Positions 9,242 through 18,425 of a stretch of 64,000 bases of DNA are shown here, one piece after another (position 1 is the stretch's first letter; the number at the start of each line of letters is the position of its first letter). Source of the DNA: CAZELM01 sp964512995 (GTDB lineage: Bacteria > CSSED10-310); contig CAZELM010000011.1 in NCBI GenBank assembly GCA_964512995.1, positions 1 to 64,000 on the forward strand. The letters run 5' to 3'. Position numbers and translations under genes: made by a program. The notes beneath the pieces were generated by a model. The model searched no databases and had not been told where the DNA came from. It saw nothing but the letters and a program-made list of their open reading frames with translations.

Positions 9242-12055
9242 TTAGAATGCAAAACTCAGAGACAATCGGATGGAGCGGGGATCCTGGCGTTTCAGGACAG
9301 CTCCGAAGTTTTCGTTCGTACCGCCTTCATCCCAATCCTGGTTGTAGCTGATGGCTTTATCCAGATCCAGCACATTGAATACATCCGCTCGAGCGGTCAG
9401 GTTGAGATTGTTACCGAATTCGAATTTTTTCGCTAAAGAGAGATCCCAGAAGAACAGACTGGGCATTTCCCGAGCACCACGGCCTTCCGGGAACGTCAGA
9501 TATCCACCGTATGCTTCCTGCCATCCCCGCTGTTGCCAGTGATATCCGGAGTTCCATTCCATACCGCTGCCGACGATGACATCCCAGGGTGCACGATAGG
9601 TGACATTGAGAAGGATCTGATGATCGGTTGCATACGGAAGTGGTCCATACCAGCCATCATCTCCATCGAGCCCTCCCAGGCCGTTCAGCAACTCCGAGTA
9701 TTCCGGATCTTCATCCCATGGAGGCCGGTCGCCGAATACGCCGACCGTGTTTCCGCTTCCCCAATCCGATCCAAATCCGCCTTTTTCAAACTGCCCGGGC
9801 GTTGTTCCTTCGTTATCGGTCCATATATAGGCAAAGTTGAAGGATAAATCTTCCGTTGGCTGACCGGCAAATTCAAGTTCCACTGCTTTATAGTCGCGTT
9901 TTTTCCGGTCAAAGTTGACGATATACCAATCATCAATCGTATATGCGACATCTTCGATGAGGTCGCGGGTCCACCCACGGATAAACCGGATCTTCGCTGC
10001 ATAGTCGTTGCCGATACCCCGATCATACTCCACCAGAACTTCATCTTTGTAATATGGTTTCAGATCATCTGAGTAGGTGAGTGGATTGGTGACAGGATCC
10101 TGTGTGTAACGAATTTCGCCTGGAACGAATGTATCGCGCTCACCGTCATCATCCGTGTCATACCAGGTTCCCCAATTGTTGGGATTCCATTCATCTCCGG
10201 GAGTATACGTTCCGCCGGTATAAGGATTTCCCGGACCACCGTATTGATACATGTCATAGGAATATGGATTGGCTGTATTTCCCCACTCCGCGAGGGAGGT
10301 GGAAACGACATCATAAAATCGACCGGCACCAAACTTAAACACATTTCGTCCGTCCCGTGTCATGTCATACGCTGCAGTCACTCTGGGAGCAAAGGTTTCA
10401 TCGAAATTGAATTTAAACAACGTATCGCCAACATTGTTCTTGACATCCTGCGAGTCAATCCGGAACCCGAGCATCAGCTTGAGATTGTCGACCGGCGCCC
10501 ATTTGTCCTGCAAATAGACTCCATATCCGTCTGTTTCGTTCTCTACGGTTGCGCCCTGGTAATCATAATACACATTGGGCACTCCATCTCTGAATTTGAT
10601 CTCCGCGCCACCCTCCATGCGATCCGGAAAGATATCTTCGTCGACTCCGGTAAATGCCATGGTGCGGGTCGAAGCGGTTTTTTCATAGAGTAATCCACCT
10701 TTAAATTCATGGGTTCCCATGAATTCATCGATGAATTGCGTCAGTTCCAGGCTGATATCATCCCGGTCCCGGGTCTGATGGTCGAACGCATCGTAGTTTC
10801 CATAGATGGTGTTGGTATCGAGATCGGTTCTTTGTGCCGGACCGGGGTCGCCGCTCTGAGGATCATCGTCCGATTCCCGGCGGATGTATCCATATTTGGC
10901 TTCCAATACCGTCATATCAGAGATGATACTTTTGTAGTTTGCCCGGATTCGCACATCATCCCGAGTCAGGCTTCCCAATGCTTCTTTGGTCCGCCCTGCA
11001 TCAATATCCGAATTTTCATCTTCGTAACCCCGGAACGATCCGGCGACGCTTAAAGTATTGACCGGATTGATGGCCAGTGTCAGCTTGGTAAACAGGTTGG
11101 AATCCGTTTTGGTGTAATCCGCAATGTCATATTTCTGGACATTGTCTTCGTAATTATAGGAGACAAAGAACCATAACCGGTCCTGCAAAATGGGACCACC
11201 GAGATTGGCATAGGGTAATAATTTTGTAAAATCGCGATTCTGAGCCCACAGCGAATCTTTCTCCTCGCCATTCAACACATCCGATTCATACTGAATGGCC
11301 GCTTCGCCGTGGAAATCATTGGATCCGGACTTCGTGATAACATTGACTGTGCCACCCAGAGCCCTGCCATATTCCGGACTGAATCCATCCGTAATGATCT
11401 GGATTTCTTCGATCGCATCGAAATTCAAGGGTGCTCCGGTGGAGTTGACGGCTGGATCCCGCACACTCAATCCATCCACCAGATAGTTATTTCCATATTG
11501 CCCTTCACCTCGAATGGAGGGCATTCCGTTGTCCGTGTTTCCGTCAACCGTATTGATCCGGACTCCCGTAACTCCCGGAACAAATTTGGCAATATCCCGG
11601 AACGACCGGTCTGCCGATGGCATACTTTCCAGCTTTTCAGAACTGAGCCGCGTGGAGAGATCCCCTGAGTCTTTTTCGATCAATGGAGCTTCGGCGGTGA
11701 CCGTGATTTCTTTCTCGAACCGAGCACTATCCAATGTGACTTCCAGCGGTGTGGTGGCTCCCAAACCAACCGGAACGTTTTCCTGTTTCAATGTCGCGAA
11801 TCCCATCAGCTCAAACGTCAATGTATAACGGCCGACGGGAACGATGGGGAATCGGAAGGAACCATCCTCTCCTGAGATCATTGTTCGCTTCCCCTGCATA
11901 CTGGAGCCTTCCAGTGTGATGGTCACCCCAGGCAATAATTCACCTTGTTTCGTCAATACTTTTCCTTTGATTGTCCCCGTTTCAGCAGCGAATGCGTACG
12001 GAGCTGAACCCAGAATCAGCAGTATCATGAACCATACCCAAATTCTCTTTTCCAT
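9242..12055 (-). CDS. Oar-like TonB-dependent receptor with N-terminal carboxypeptidase-regulatory domain
   Basis: About 937 residues from the ATG with GGGAGG seven bases upstream. Signal peptide (KRIWVWFMILLILGSAPYAFA), then a carboxypeptidase-regulatory-like domain (about 25-110; GTIKGKVLTKQGELLPGVTI), a plug domain (about 130-240; SIRGEGQYGNNYLVDGLSV and YGRALGGTVNVITKSG) and a long beta-barrel rich in aromatic/Gly/Asp turns, ending in Phe (SLSFAF) as outer-membrane barrels do. The architecture matches Oar/SusC-like transporters. No SusD, TonB or ExbB lies nearby, so the ligand is unknown. A hairpin and a plausible promoter lie in the upstream gap to the peptidase gene. Confidence 0.92.
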   Translation of the reverse strand: MEKRIWVWFMILLILGSAPYAFAAETGTIKGKVLTKQGELLPGVTITLEGSSMQGKRTMISGEDGSFRFPIVPVGRYTLTFELMGFATLKQENVPVGLGATTPLEVTLDSARFEKEITVTAEAPLIEKDSGDLSTRLSSEKLESMPSADRSFRDIAKFVPGVTGVRINTVDGNTDNGMPSIRGEGQYGNNYLVDGLSVRDPAVNSTGAPLNFDAIEEIQIITDGFSPEYGRALGGTVNVITKSGSNDFHGEAAIQYESDVLNGEEKDSLWAQNRDFTKLLPYANLGGPILQDRLWFFVSYNYEDNVQKYDIADYTKTDSNLFTKLTLAINPVNTLSVAGSFRGYEDENSDIDAGRTKEALGSLTRDDVRIRANYKSIISDMTVLEAKYGYIRRESDDDPQSGDPGPAQRTDLDTNTIYGNYDAFDHQTRDRDDISLELTQFIDEFMGTHEFKGGLLYEKTASTRTMAFTGVDEDIFPDRMEGGAEIKFRDGVPNVYYDYQGATVENETDGYGVYLQDKWAPVDNLKLMLGFRIDSQDVKNNVGDTLFKFNFDETFAPRVTAAYDMTRDGRNVFKFGAGRFYDVVSTSLAEWGNTANPYSYDMYQYGGPGNPYTGGTYTPGDEWNPNNWGTWYDTDDDGERDTFVPGEIRYTQDPVTNPLTYSDDLKPYYKDEVLVEYDRGIGNDYAAKIRFIRGWTRDLIEDVAYTIDDWYIVNFDRKKRDYKAVELEFAGQPTEDLSFNFAYIWTDNEGTTPGQFEKGGFGSDWGSGNTVGVFGDRPPWDEDPEYSELLNGLGGLDGDDGWYGPLPYATDHQILLNVTYRAPWDVIVGSGMEWNSGYHWQQRGWQEAYGGYLTFPEGRGAREMPSLFFWDLSLAKKFEFGNNLNLTARADVFNVLDLDKAISYNQDWDEGGTNENFGAVLKRQDPRSIRLSLSFAF

Positions 12056-12168
12056 AATCCAACCTCCCGGTTTCACATTGTTGATTAATCGTAGCCAATA
12101 CCCCCGAACAGCTACTGTCAAAGCCATCATCTGAAAAATATGTATGTAAGCCTACGTGTCTCCTGAAC

Positions 12169-12197
12169 ACAGTAAATCGAATACATCGGAAAGTCAA
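12169..12197 (-). promoter_or_regulatory. possible promoter of the receptor gene
   Basis: On the minus strand TTGACT (12197-12192), a 17-base spacer and TACTGT (12174-12169), about 115 bases before the receptor start. The -35 matches 5/6 of the sigma70 consensus, the -10 only 3/6. Inference only. Confidence 0.35.
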
Positions 12198-12228
12198 TAT
12201 GATCAGGATAAATACACACCAATAGTAG

Positions 12229-12251
12229 AAGCGGCATCCTGCCGCTTTTAT
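12229..12251. terminator. hairpin between peptidase and receptor genes
   Basis: Stem AAGCGGCA / TGCCGCTT with a TCC loop. It lies after the stop of the minus-strand S9 peptidase. The T-rich tail is better on the plus strand (TTTTATTCC) than on the minus strand (CTACT), so it may be a weak terminator or a transcript-end stabiliser. Confidence 0.45.
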
Positions 12252-12334
12252 TCCACTTTTTTATCGAGGTCACCGTGCTCCTGCATCAAACAAGTTTGCA
12301 GTACGGATGCGGAAAGAACAATGTGATCCGGAAG

Positions 12335-14338
12335 TTATGGATGCTCGTTGAACCATCCGATAATATGATTGATTCGTGCAACCCGATGTTTCGGTTCACC
12401 CGACCGGGACAGTTCATGACCTTCGCGGGGGAATCGCACAAATTTGGCTTCCTTGCCCAATCGGCGTAATGCGACAAACAATTCATCGGCTTGCGATATG
12501 CCGACTCGAAAATCCTGTTCGGAATGAATGATCATCAACGGTGTCTGGACATTGGTGACATATTTGATGGGAGACCGGTCCCAGAGAAATTCAGGTTTTT
12601 CCCAGGGTAATGTATCAAACTCCCATTCAATCAATGTCAGAGCATCGGATGCGGCATACATGCTGATAAAGTTATAGACACCCCGTTGAGCCACTGCCGC
12701 TTTAAACCGGTGATCATGCCCCACAATCCAAGCAGTCATGAATCCTCCGAATGAACCCCCGGTCAGATAGAGCTTTTCCGGGTCTGCCAGACCCATTTCA
12801 ACCATCTGGCTGCATCCATTGAGAATATCCTGAGAATCTTCATCCCCCCACTTCAGATGGATCGAGCCTTTGAATGTGCTGCCATACCCGTCTGATCCTC
12901 TTGGATTGCAGAAGAACACGCCATAACCACGGGCGCACATCGACTGGAACTCATGCCACCAGGAGTATCCCCACATGATATGGGGACCGCCATGAATCTG
13001 GACGACCCAAGGATATTTTTTCCCGTCTTCATATCCATGGGGCAACATATACCATCCCTGAATTTGCTGTCTGTTATATCCATCATACCAGATCTCTTTG
13101 GGAATGGAGAGCGATCGGGAAGCCAGAAATGATTCGTTGATCCGGGTCAGCCGATGATCCTCCCGCGTATTCAGATCATGATAAAAAATATCGGAAGGAA
13201 TATCCGGAGCTTCGAATCGATACACGATCCCATTCTGGTCCAGATGAAACGGGCCGGCCATGCCATCTTTTTCTAAAATCGTCTCCGGAACGCCGCCAGC
13301 GGCTGGTACCCGGCATATGATCTCCCTGCCTGATTTACAAACGCCAAAATAGAGAAATTCTCCATCCGGGCTCAATTGAAACATAAACGGATCAAAGTCA
13401 TAGTCCGACATCAGATCTTCCGGCTGTCCCCCGGTCAAGGCGATCCGTTTGAGCTTCATCCGTTGTTTGTACGTTTCAGCAGCCTGGAACGACATATAAT
13501 AAATCCATTGATTATCGGGAGAAACATGCGGATCAAAATTGCCGTTTTCGTCCTCTGTCAGGCAGTTCGGTTCACCACCATCCACGGGAAATGTCCATAA
13601 ATCCGTTCGGACAATGATGTCGATATCTCCCACCTGTTTACTCGAAGTGATGATATATTTGCCATCTGTCGTCCAGCAGAAAGGACCGAAATCAAAATCG
13701 CCGTTTGTGATGCGCCGGGCCGTGCTTTCATTGACTTTCTGAACATAGATATGGGTTGTCCGGCCATCTTTGAAGACCGTTCCGTTTCGAAAAACAGGCC
13801 GGGTGAAAATCCGAGGATCATACCGCATTTCTTCGGCGTGTTTCCGATCTTCTTCCTGACGTCGGGCTGTGATTTCATCGATGAATGCATCTTGTGGAGC
13901 CGGTTGGTCTTCCTGGTCACGCTCCTCAGGAAGAGTTTCGGACATGAATGCGATCGACTGGCTATCCGGAGACCATACCGGGTTCACTGCACCGTTTTGC
14001 ATACTGGTCAGGGCTTTGGCTTCTCCGCCATCAACCGGGAGGATAAATACTTGCGGTTTTCCGGAGCGGTTTGATACGAAAGCGAGGGTTTTGCCATCCG
14101 GAGACCATCGCGGAGAATGATCTCCTCCTTTGCCGCCAGCGGTGTACTGCCGGGGTTCTCCATGCTCACGGTGCGTCACCCATATCGCGTTCAGATAGGA
14201 TTTTCCCTCCCGTTGCGGTTTGCTGTGACTATATGCAATGAGCACTCCATTGGGGTGGATTCGGGGGTCATTCACATGATCAATAAAGTAAAAGTCTTCA
14301 GAACACATCGGTTTTTTCGGTTCGATATTGTTTGTCAT
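12335..14338 (-). CDS. S9-family serine peptidase (acylaminoacyl/dipeptidyl peptidase type)
   Basis: 667 residues; GAGGG just before the ATG. The N-terminal ~390 residues form a TolB/WD-like beta-propeller (repeats such as SPRWSPDGKTLAFVSN and NPVWSPDSQSIAFMS). The C-terminal alpha/beta-hydrolase domain holds the triad S529 (GGSFGGF), D609 (EQDF) and H641 (EGHE). No signal peptide, so probably a cytoplasmic oligopeptidase that trims peptides up to limited size. Monocistronic by appearance, with a hairpin downstream. Confidence 0.95.
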   Translation of the reverse strand: MTNNIEPKKPMCSEDFYFIDHVNDPRIHPNGVLIAYSHSKPQREGKSYLNAIWVTHREHGEPRQYTAGGKGGDHSPRWSPDGKTLAFVSNRSGKPQVFILPVDGGEAKALTSMQNGAVNPVWSPDSQSIAFMSETLPEERDQEDQPAPQDAFIDEITARRQEEDRKHAEEMRYDPRIFTRPVFRNGTVFKDGRTTHIYVQKVNESTARRITNGDFDFGPFCWTTDGKYIITSSKQVGDIDIIVRTDLWTFPVDGGEPNCLTEDENGNFDPHVSPDNQWIYYMSFQAAETYKQRMKLKRIALTGGQPEDLMSDYDFDPFMFQLSPDGEFLYFGVCKSGREIICRVPAAGGVPETILEKDGMAGPFHLDQNGIVYRFEAPDIPSDIFYHDLNTREDHRLTRINESFLASRSLSIPKEIWYDGYNRQQIQGWYMLPHGYEDGKKYPWVVQIHGGPHIMWGYSWWHEFQSMCARGYGVFFCNPRGSDGYGSTFKGSIHLKWGDEDSQDILNGCSQMVEMGLADPEKLYLTGGSFGGFMTAWIVGHDHRFKAAVAQRGVYNFISMYAASDALTLIEWEFDTLPWEKPEFLWDRSPIKYVTNVQTPLMIIHSEQDFRVGISQADELFVALRRLGKEAKFVRFPREGHELSRSGEPKHRVARINHIIGWFNEHP

Positions 14339-14729
14339 AATTCCCTCACTTCATCACCTGTGGTGCATATTACTCCCATTCCAGTCGTTCCGCGTGAACG
14401 TGTCGGGTTGTAGATATCAGAAAAAACCGATCAATGCCACTATGATAAAAAACACCCGGCTCGGGGGGGAGCCGGGTATCTCAAGGAGGAGGTTGTCTTT
14501 CACGTTTCTTCAAGGGGAGGAATTACTTACATAATCAAAAACACGCCGAGCTGAAAAAAGGTTCCAGAAATTTTATAAAAAAATCGGAGTCTCTGACCGG
14601 GGTTCTCAAGAATCTTCAGTAACAATACCTTCATCTGAACCCAAGGCGTTGAAATGTGATGCTCGAGCCAGTACGGACTCCCAGTGATCCTTCAAAGATC
14701 GCAGTCAATTAATTGCGGGAATGGCAGAT
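14339..14729. other. intergenic region
   Basis: 391 bases between the papain-like gene stop and the S9 peptidase start. Contains the minus-strand terminator at 14446-14477, a purine-rich duplicated GGAGGA segment near 14480-14520 and otherwise nothing coding that I can support. Confidence 0.6.
14446..14477 (-). terminator. rho-independent terminator
   Basis: Nine-bp perfect stem ACCCGGCTC / GAGCCGGGT with a six-base loop, followed on the minus strand by GTTTTTTAT. It would end transcription coming from the papain-like protease gene, about 250 bases upstream. Confidence 0.8.
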
Positions 14730-16205
14730 TCACCCCCGTTGCCGAAAAACAGAAATGCTCAGCAGAATTCCCAATGCCACGGCCAATACTCCAAATCCTC
14801 CGGGAGTTGTAGCTGGGATTGGAGGAAGAGGTGTCGCAGTTGGCGGCAATGGTCCTCCGAGAACGACCCGGATACCCCAATCCCGTGGTATGGGAATGGG
14901 TGTCGGTGGGGGAGGTGTTGGAAAAACCTGGGAGTTGGGTGTATAGGCAGCGTCGATGGCTTCGAAACTGATCCAAGCGCCACCGCTGTACGTCGTTCCG
15001 GACACCTCCATCGGATGCACGTCCCCCGTGGGATTATGGAGTTTGATACAGACATAAATGTCGTCTCCGGCAGTGACCGGAATGGGATCAGCAAGATCGA
15101 CATTGATCAATCCGCCATAGGGTTCATTGATCCCAACGATGGGCTCCCCCATGAGCGATTCAGGACTTGATCCGGAAAAAGCATCATAGACTCGGATTTC
15201 ATAATCGAAGTTGTTCCCGGTATTTGCCCACTGGATGGATGTGATATGATCGGTTCTGGGTGGGATCAATCGCTGACAGGCGTAGATTACATTCGGGGCA
15301 CCTCCAATGTACCCACCAGCACCGTTTCCATCCTCATACACCAGGACTTTACCCAGGTTCTCCAGACTGTCCTCCCATTCTGTGATCTGAAAACAACTGG
15401 TTCCGATGTTTGCCGCACCATATTCGATATAGAAATAGCCATCATCTCCGAATTGGGTTCCCCAGGAGTTCTGACAGATCCAGTAATCCCCTTCGATGTA
15501 TCCGGGCTGAGCGGGTCCTTCATGGTATCCGACAATCACAACAGCATGGTTGGTCAGCGTCTGTGGAGTTCCTTGGGTGAACATATAGGTCCCATCATAA
15601 TACATGCTGAATGGTTCCGCAGTAGCGCCGGTGTGCATGGATGTTCCTACTGGTCCGTTCACCAGAGCCGCTTTGATGGCGGGTACGGTATTGGCGATGG
15701 TGATCAGCCGTTTCAGACGGTAATTTTCCTGGGGGCAGGTCGGAGTGCAAATAGGGTATCCGGGCGACCATGGCTGACAGGATTCGAGGACGGGTCCCTG
15801 AGCCATGAGATAACTGCCGCTTTTCCAGTAATTTCCATAGTTCGTCAGACATCCGGCTGGAGATGTGCAGTCGGTGATGGAATCTTCGGAAAAATCCTCC
15901 GTAAAGGTTGGGGAATCCGGATAATCGCGGATGCGAATGGCCGCTTCCAACAGATGCAATGCTGCAAACGCCCAGCATGTGACACAGGGATGCTGATACT
16001 GTGGAGTGGTCATGTAATTGATACCGTTCATGTTCCGCCAGTCCAGCACCGCCTCTTTGGGCTCCTTCCCGATCGTCGTCCAGGCTTGCTCGATTTTACA
16101 CATGTCTGTGGAACCGGGCAGATATCCGCCCGAATCATCGGCCATGGCCGTTCCGGTATTCCAAATACAGAAAATAGTAATTATAATACCAACGATATTA
16201 ATCAT
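14730..16205 (-). CDS. secreted papain-like (C1) cysteine protease with C-terminal anchor
   Basis: 491 residues; GGGAGG four bases before ATG. Signal peptide (INIVGIIITIFCIWNTGTAMA), then a C1A domain: oxyanion Q71, catalytic C77 in CVTCWAF, H220 in TNHAVVIVGY and N246 in CQNSWGTQFGDDGYFYI. No clear inhibitory propeptide; only about 50 residues precede the catalytic region. A second beta-rich domain (about 275-420) leads to a Pro/Thr linker and a final Gly-Phe, hydrophobic helix (GVLAVALGILLSISVF) and R-Q-R-G. That tripartite tail resembles sorting signals of the PEP-CTERM/IPTL-CTERM type, although the first motif is not a perfect match to either. Probably cell-surface attached. Confidence 0.92.
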   Translation of the reverse strand: MINIVGIIITIFCIWNTGTAMADDSGGYLPGSTDMCKIEQAWTTIGKEPKEAVLDWRNMNGINYMTTPQYQHPCVTCWAFAALHLLEAAIRIRDYPDSPTFTEDFSEDSITDCTSPAGCLTNYGNYWKSGSYLMAQGPVLESCQPWSPGYPICTPTCPQENYRLKRLITIANTVPAIKAALVNGPVGTSMHTGATAEPFSMYYDGTYMFTQGTPQTLTNHAVVIVGYHEGPAQPGYIEGDYWICQNSWGTQFGDDGYFYIEYGAANIGTSCFQITEWEDSLENLGKVLVYEDGNGAGGYIGGAPNVIYACQRLIPPRTDHITSIQWANTGNNFDYEIRVYDAFSGSSPESLMGEPIVGINEPYGGLINVDLADPIPVTAGDDIYVCIKLHNPTGDVHPMEVSGTTYSGGAWISFEAIDAAYTPNSQVFPTPPPPTPIPIPRDWGIRVVLGGPLPPTATPLPPIPATTPGGFGVLAVALGILLSISVFRQRG

Positions 16206-16561
16206 ATCGCCTCCCGATTCAAAATAAGCATATAAATCCGATCCCCGGATTCCGATCCCAGCATGGTCTGATGGTCAGATGGACGTTGACTGACATCACG
16301 TTATCTTCTCGCAAATATCCTCCACAGTGAATCTTGCGATTAGCCCGATAAAAATAATGAATGGGAAAGATATCCGGGAGCGGCATCTCCAAAACCATCG
16401 CCATATTTCTACTCATAAATGGGATAATACGCAAATTGAAGATAAAAAAGAGTACGTTAGAATGGAGTAGCAGATAGATCGAACTGAAACAGTGTCACAC
16501 GAAGTGATTTGCATGTTGGGATGGTTCTAAATAAAATAACCTTATTAAGGAGGCGATAGCC
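16206..16561. other. divergent intergenic region
   Basis: 356 bases between the divergently transcribed protease and glycine-rich protein genes, so it must carry promoters for both. AT-rich toward 16400-16560. A good ribosome site (AAGGAGG at the right end) serves the gene at 16562. No repeat or RNA gene recognised. Confidence 0.5.
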
Positions 16562-18190
16562 ATGAAAAATTTTGTTTCAGTTCCAATTCTCATGATTTTC
16601 AGTGTTACTTTGATGATCTCGTCGGTATACGCCGTTCCTGAAATGATCAACTATCAGGGACAGGTCCAGGTGAATGGCGAGCCGTTTACCGGAACCGGAT
16701 ATTTCCGATTCGCGATTATCGACAGTCAGGAGACGCTGATCTGGTCCAACGACGGAAACATGCCACCGGAAACAGACATTCCGGTTTCCGTTACGGATTC
16801 TCTGTATCACATCACGCTGGGAAACGGCATGGAAGCCATCCCGGCCACCGTTTTCAACACGATGGAACCATTATTCTTACGGATTTGGTTCAGTGACGGG
16901 ACTCTCCCAATCGAACAACTCACCCCAGACCAGAGACTGAGCAGCGTCGGGTTTTCGATGACATCGGATTCATCCCGCGATTCAGATACAGTCGACGGGT
17001 TTCATGCCACCGACTTCATGCCTGCCGAAACCGATCTGTGGGTGAATATCAGTGGTGATACGATGATCGGCCCGTTGACCCTGCCGGAAGACGGATTGCG
17101 TATCGGCACCGATCAGTTGGTGACACTAAATGGCAAAATCGGTATCGGAACATCCAACCCGACATCGATGCTCCATGTCAATGGTCTTCCGGAATTCCCC
17201 AGCAATGCAGCCGCTTTGACCGGTGGAATGACGTACGGTGCATTCTACCGGACCGGGGATCTGGTCAAAGTCGTTCATGAAGAAATTCCGACTCCCACTC
17301 CGACTGAGACGCCGATTCCCACATCCACACCAACGAATACGCCGGTTCCCACATCCACACCAACGAATACGCCGATTCCTACATCCACGCCAACGAATAC
17401 GCCAGTTCCTACTTCTACGCCGACACCCACGCCAACGAATACACAAGCACCGACTTCAACACCGCCGATTCAGCCGCAAGTATTCAATTATACCGGCAAT
17501 GTCCAGACATTCACGATCCCGGATGGTGTGACAGCAATCAATGTCGATGCCTATGGAGCTCAGGGCGGTGACGGCTGGAACGTCGATGGCGGCGGAAGCG
17601 TGAAAGGGCTTGGCGGACTGGGCGGACTAGTGCACGCCACACTGACGGTGACACCGGGCGAACTGTTGTATATCTATATCGGTGGTACCGGTCAGGATGC
17701 CACCACAACACCGGGGATGGGTGGCTGGAACGGTGGCGGTAACGGAGGCGGTTCAACGTCTGGATATTCCGGTGGTGGTGGTGGCGGCGCAACCGACATC
17801 CGACGTGGTGGAACGGAACTCACCAACCGTATTCTGGTTGCAGGCGGCGGTGGATCCGGGAGCGGCTGGTGTACAGCCGGAACCGGCAATGGCGGAGTCG
17901 GTGGCGGTCTCACCGGCGGTAGCGGACAGATGTGCTCGAGTTATCCTGTAGGGACCGGTGGAACTCAGTCTGCCGGTGGCACGACTGGCGGCGCACTCGG
18001 CATCGGCGGCACATGGACCAACAGCACCTGGGCCGCTTCAGCCGGTGGCGGTGGTTATTACGGCGGCGGCGCTTCCCACGGATCCGGCGGTGGCGGCGGC
18101 AGCAGTTATGTGACGCCAACCGGTTCCTCCAATGTCAGCCACTCCCAGGGAGTTCGAAACGGCCACGGCCAAATCTCGATCACCTGGTAA
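16562..18190 (+). CDS. surface protein: YQG domain, Pro/Thr linker, glycine-rich domain
   Basis: 542 residues with signal peptide (KNFVSVPILMIFSVTLMISS...YA). Residues about 24-140 form the N-terminal domain that starts MINYQGQVQVNGEPF and contains TSxGF-type closing motif (SSVGFSM); related domains begin the collagen-like proteins at 45465 and 54349. Then comes a tail-fibre-like IGIGTSNPTSMLHVNG segment (about 195-210), a Pro/Thr linker of TPTNTP repeats (about 243-300) and a glycine-rich domain to the end, with VFNYTGNVQTFTIPDGVT opening it. Probably an adhesive or structural surface protein. The linker is a low-complexity repeat. A terminator follows at 18215. Confidence 0.85.
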   Translation: MKNFVSVPILMIFSVTLMISSVYAVPEMINYQGQVQVNGEPFTGTGYFRFAIIDSQETLIWSNDGNMPPETDIPVSVTDSLYHITLGNGMEAIPATVFNTMEPLFLRIWFSDGTLPIEQLTPDQRLSSVGFSMTSDSSRDSDTVDGFHATDFMPAETDLWVNISGDTMIGPLTLPEDGLRIGTDQLVTLNGKIGIGTSNPTSMLHVNGLPEFPSNAAALTGGMTYGAFYRTGDLVKVVHEEIPTPTPTETPIPTSTPTNTPVPTSTPTNTPIPTSTPTNTPVPTSTPTPTPTNTQAPTSTPPIQPQVFNYTGNVQTFTIPDGVTAINVDAYGAQGGDGWNVDGGGSVKGLGGLGGLVHATLTVTPGELLYIYIGGTGQDATTTPGMGGWNGGGNGGGSTSGYSGGGGGGATDIRRGGTELTNRILVAGGGGSGSGWCTAGTGNGGVGGGLTGGSGQMCSSYPVGTGGTQSAGGTTGGALGIGGTWTNSTWAASAGGGGYYGGGASHGSGGGGGSSYVTPTGSSNVSHSQGVRNGHGQISITW

Positions 18191-18214
18191 GCGCTGTCAT
18201 TCATCGTAATCCAA

Positions 18215-18246
18215 GAAGCCATCGGTCACACACCGATGGCTTTTTT
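18215..18246 (+). terminator. rho-independent terminator
   Basis: GCCATCGGT / ACCGATGGC stem with loop CACAC, followed by TTTTTT. Lies 25 bases after the stop of the glycine-rich surface protein. Confidence 0.9.
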
Positions 18247-18425
18247 AACGATCCGCCAACATTTTTGGATAACATATTGAAAATCGACGGTTTGATTGAA
18301 CAGAATATGGATAACCAATCCTGTTTTCCGGATAATGACATAGATTAACGGGTCATGACTATTCCCGTTAGGTGTCACCCGGGTGACGAGCTGAATACAC
18401 CACAACGGCACGGAGGGAGCACTGC

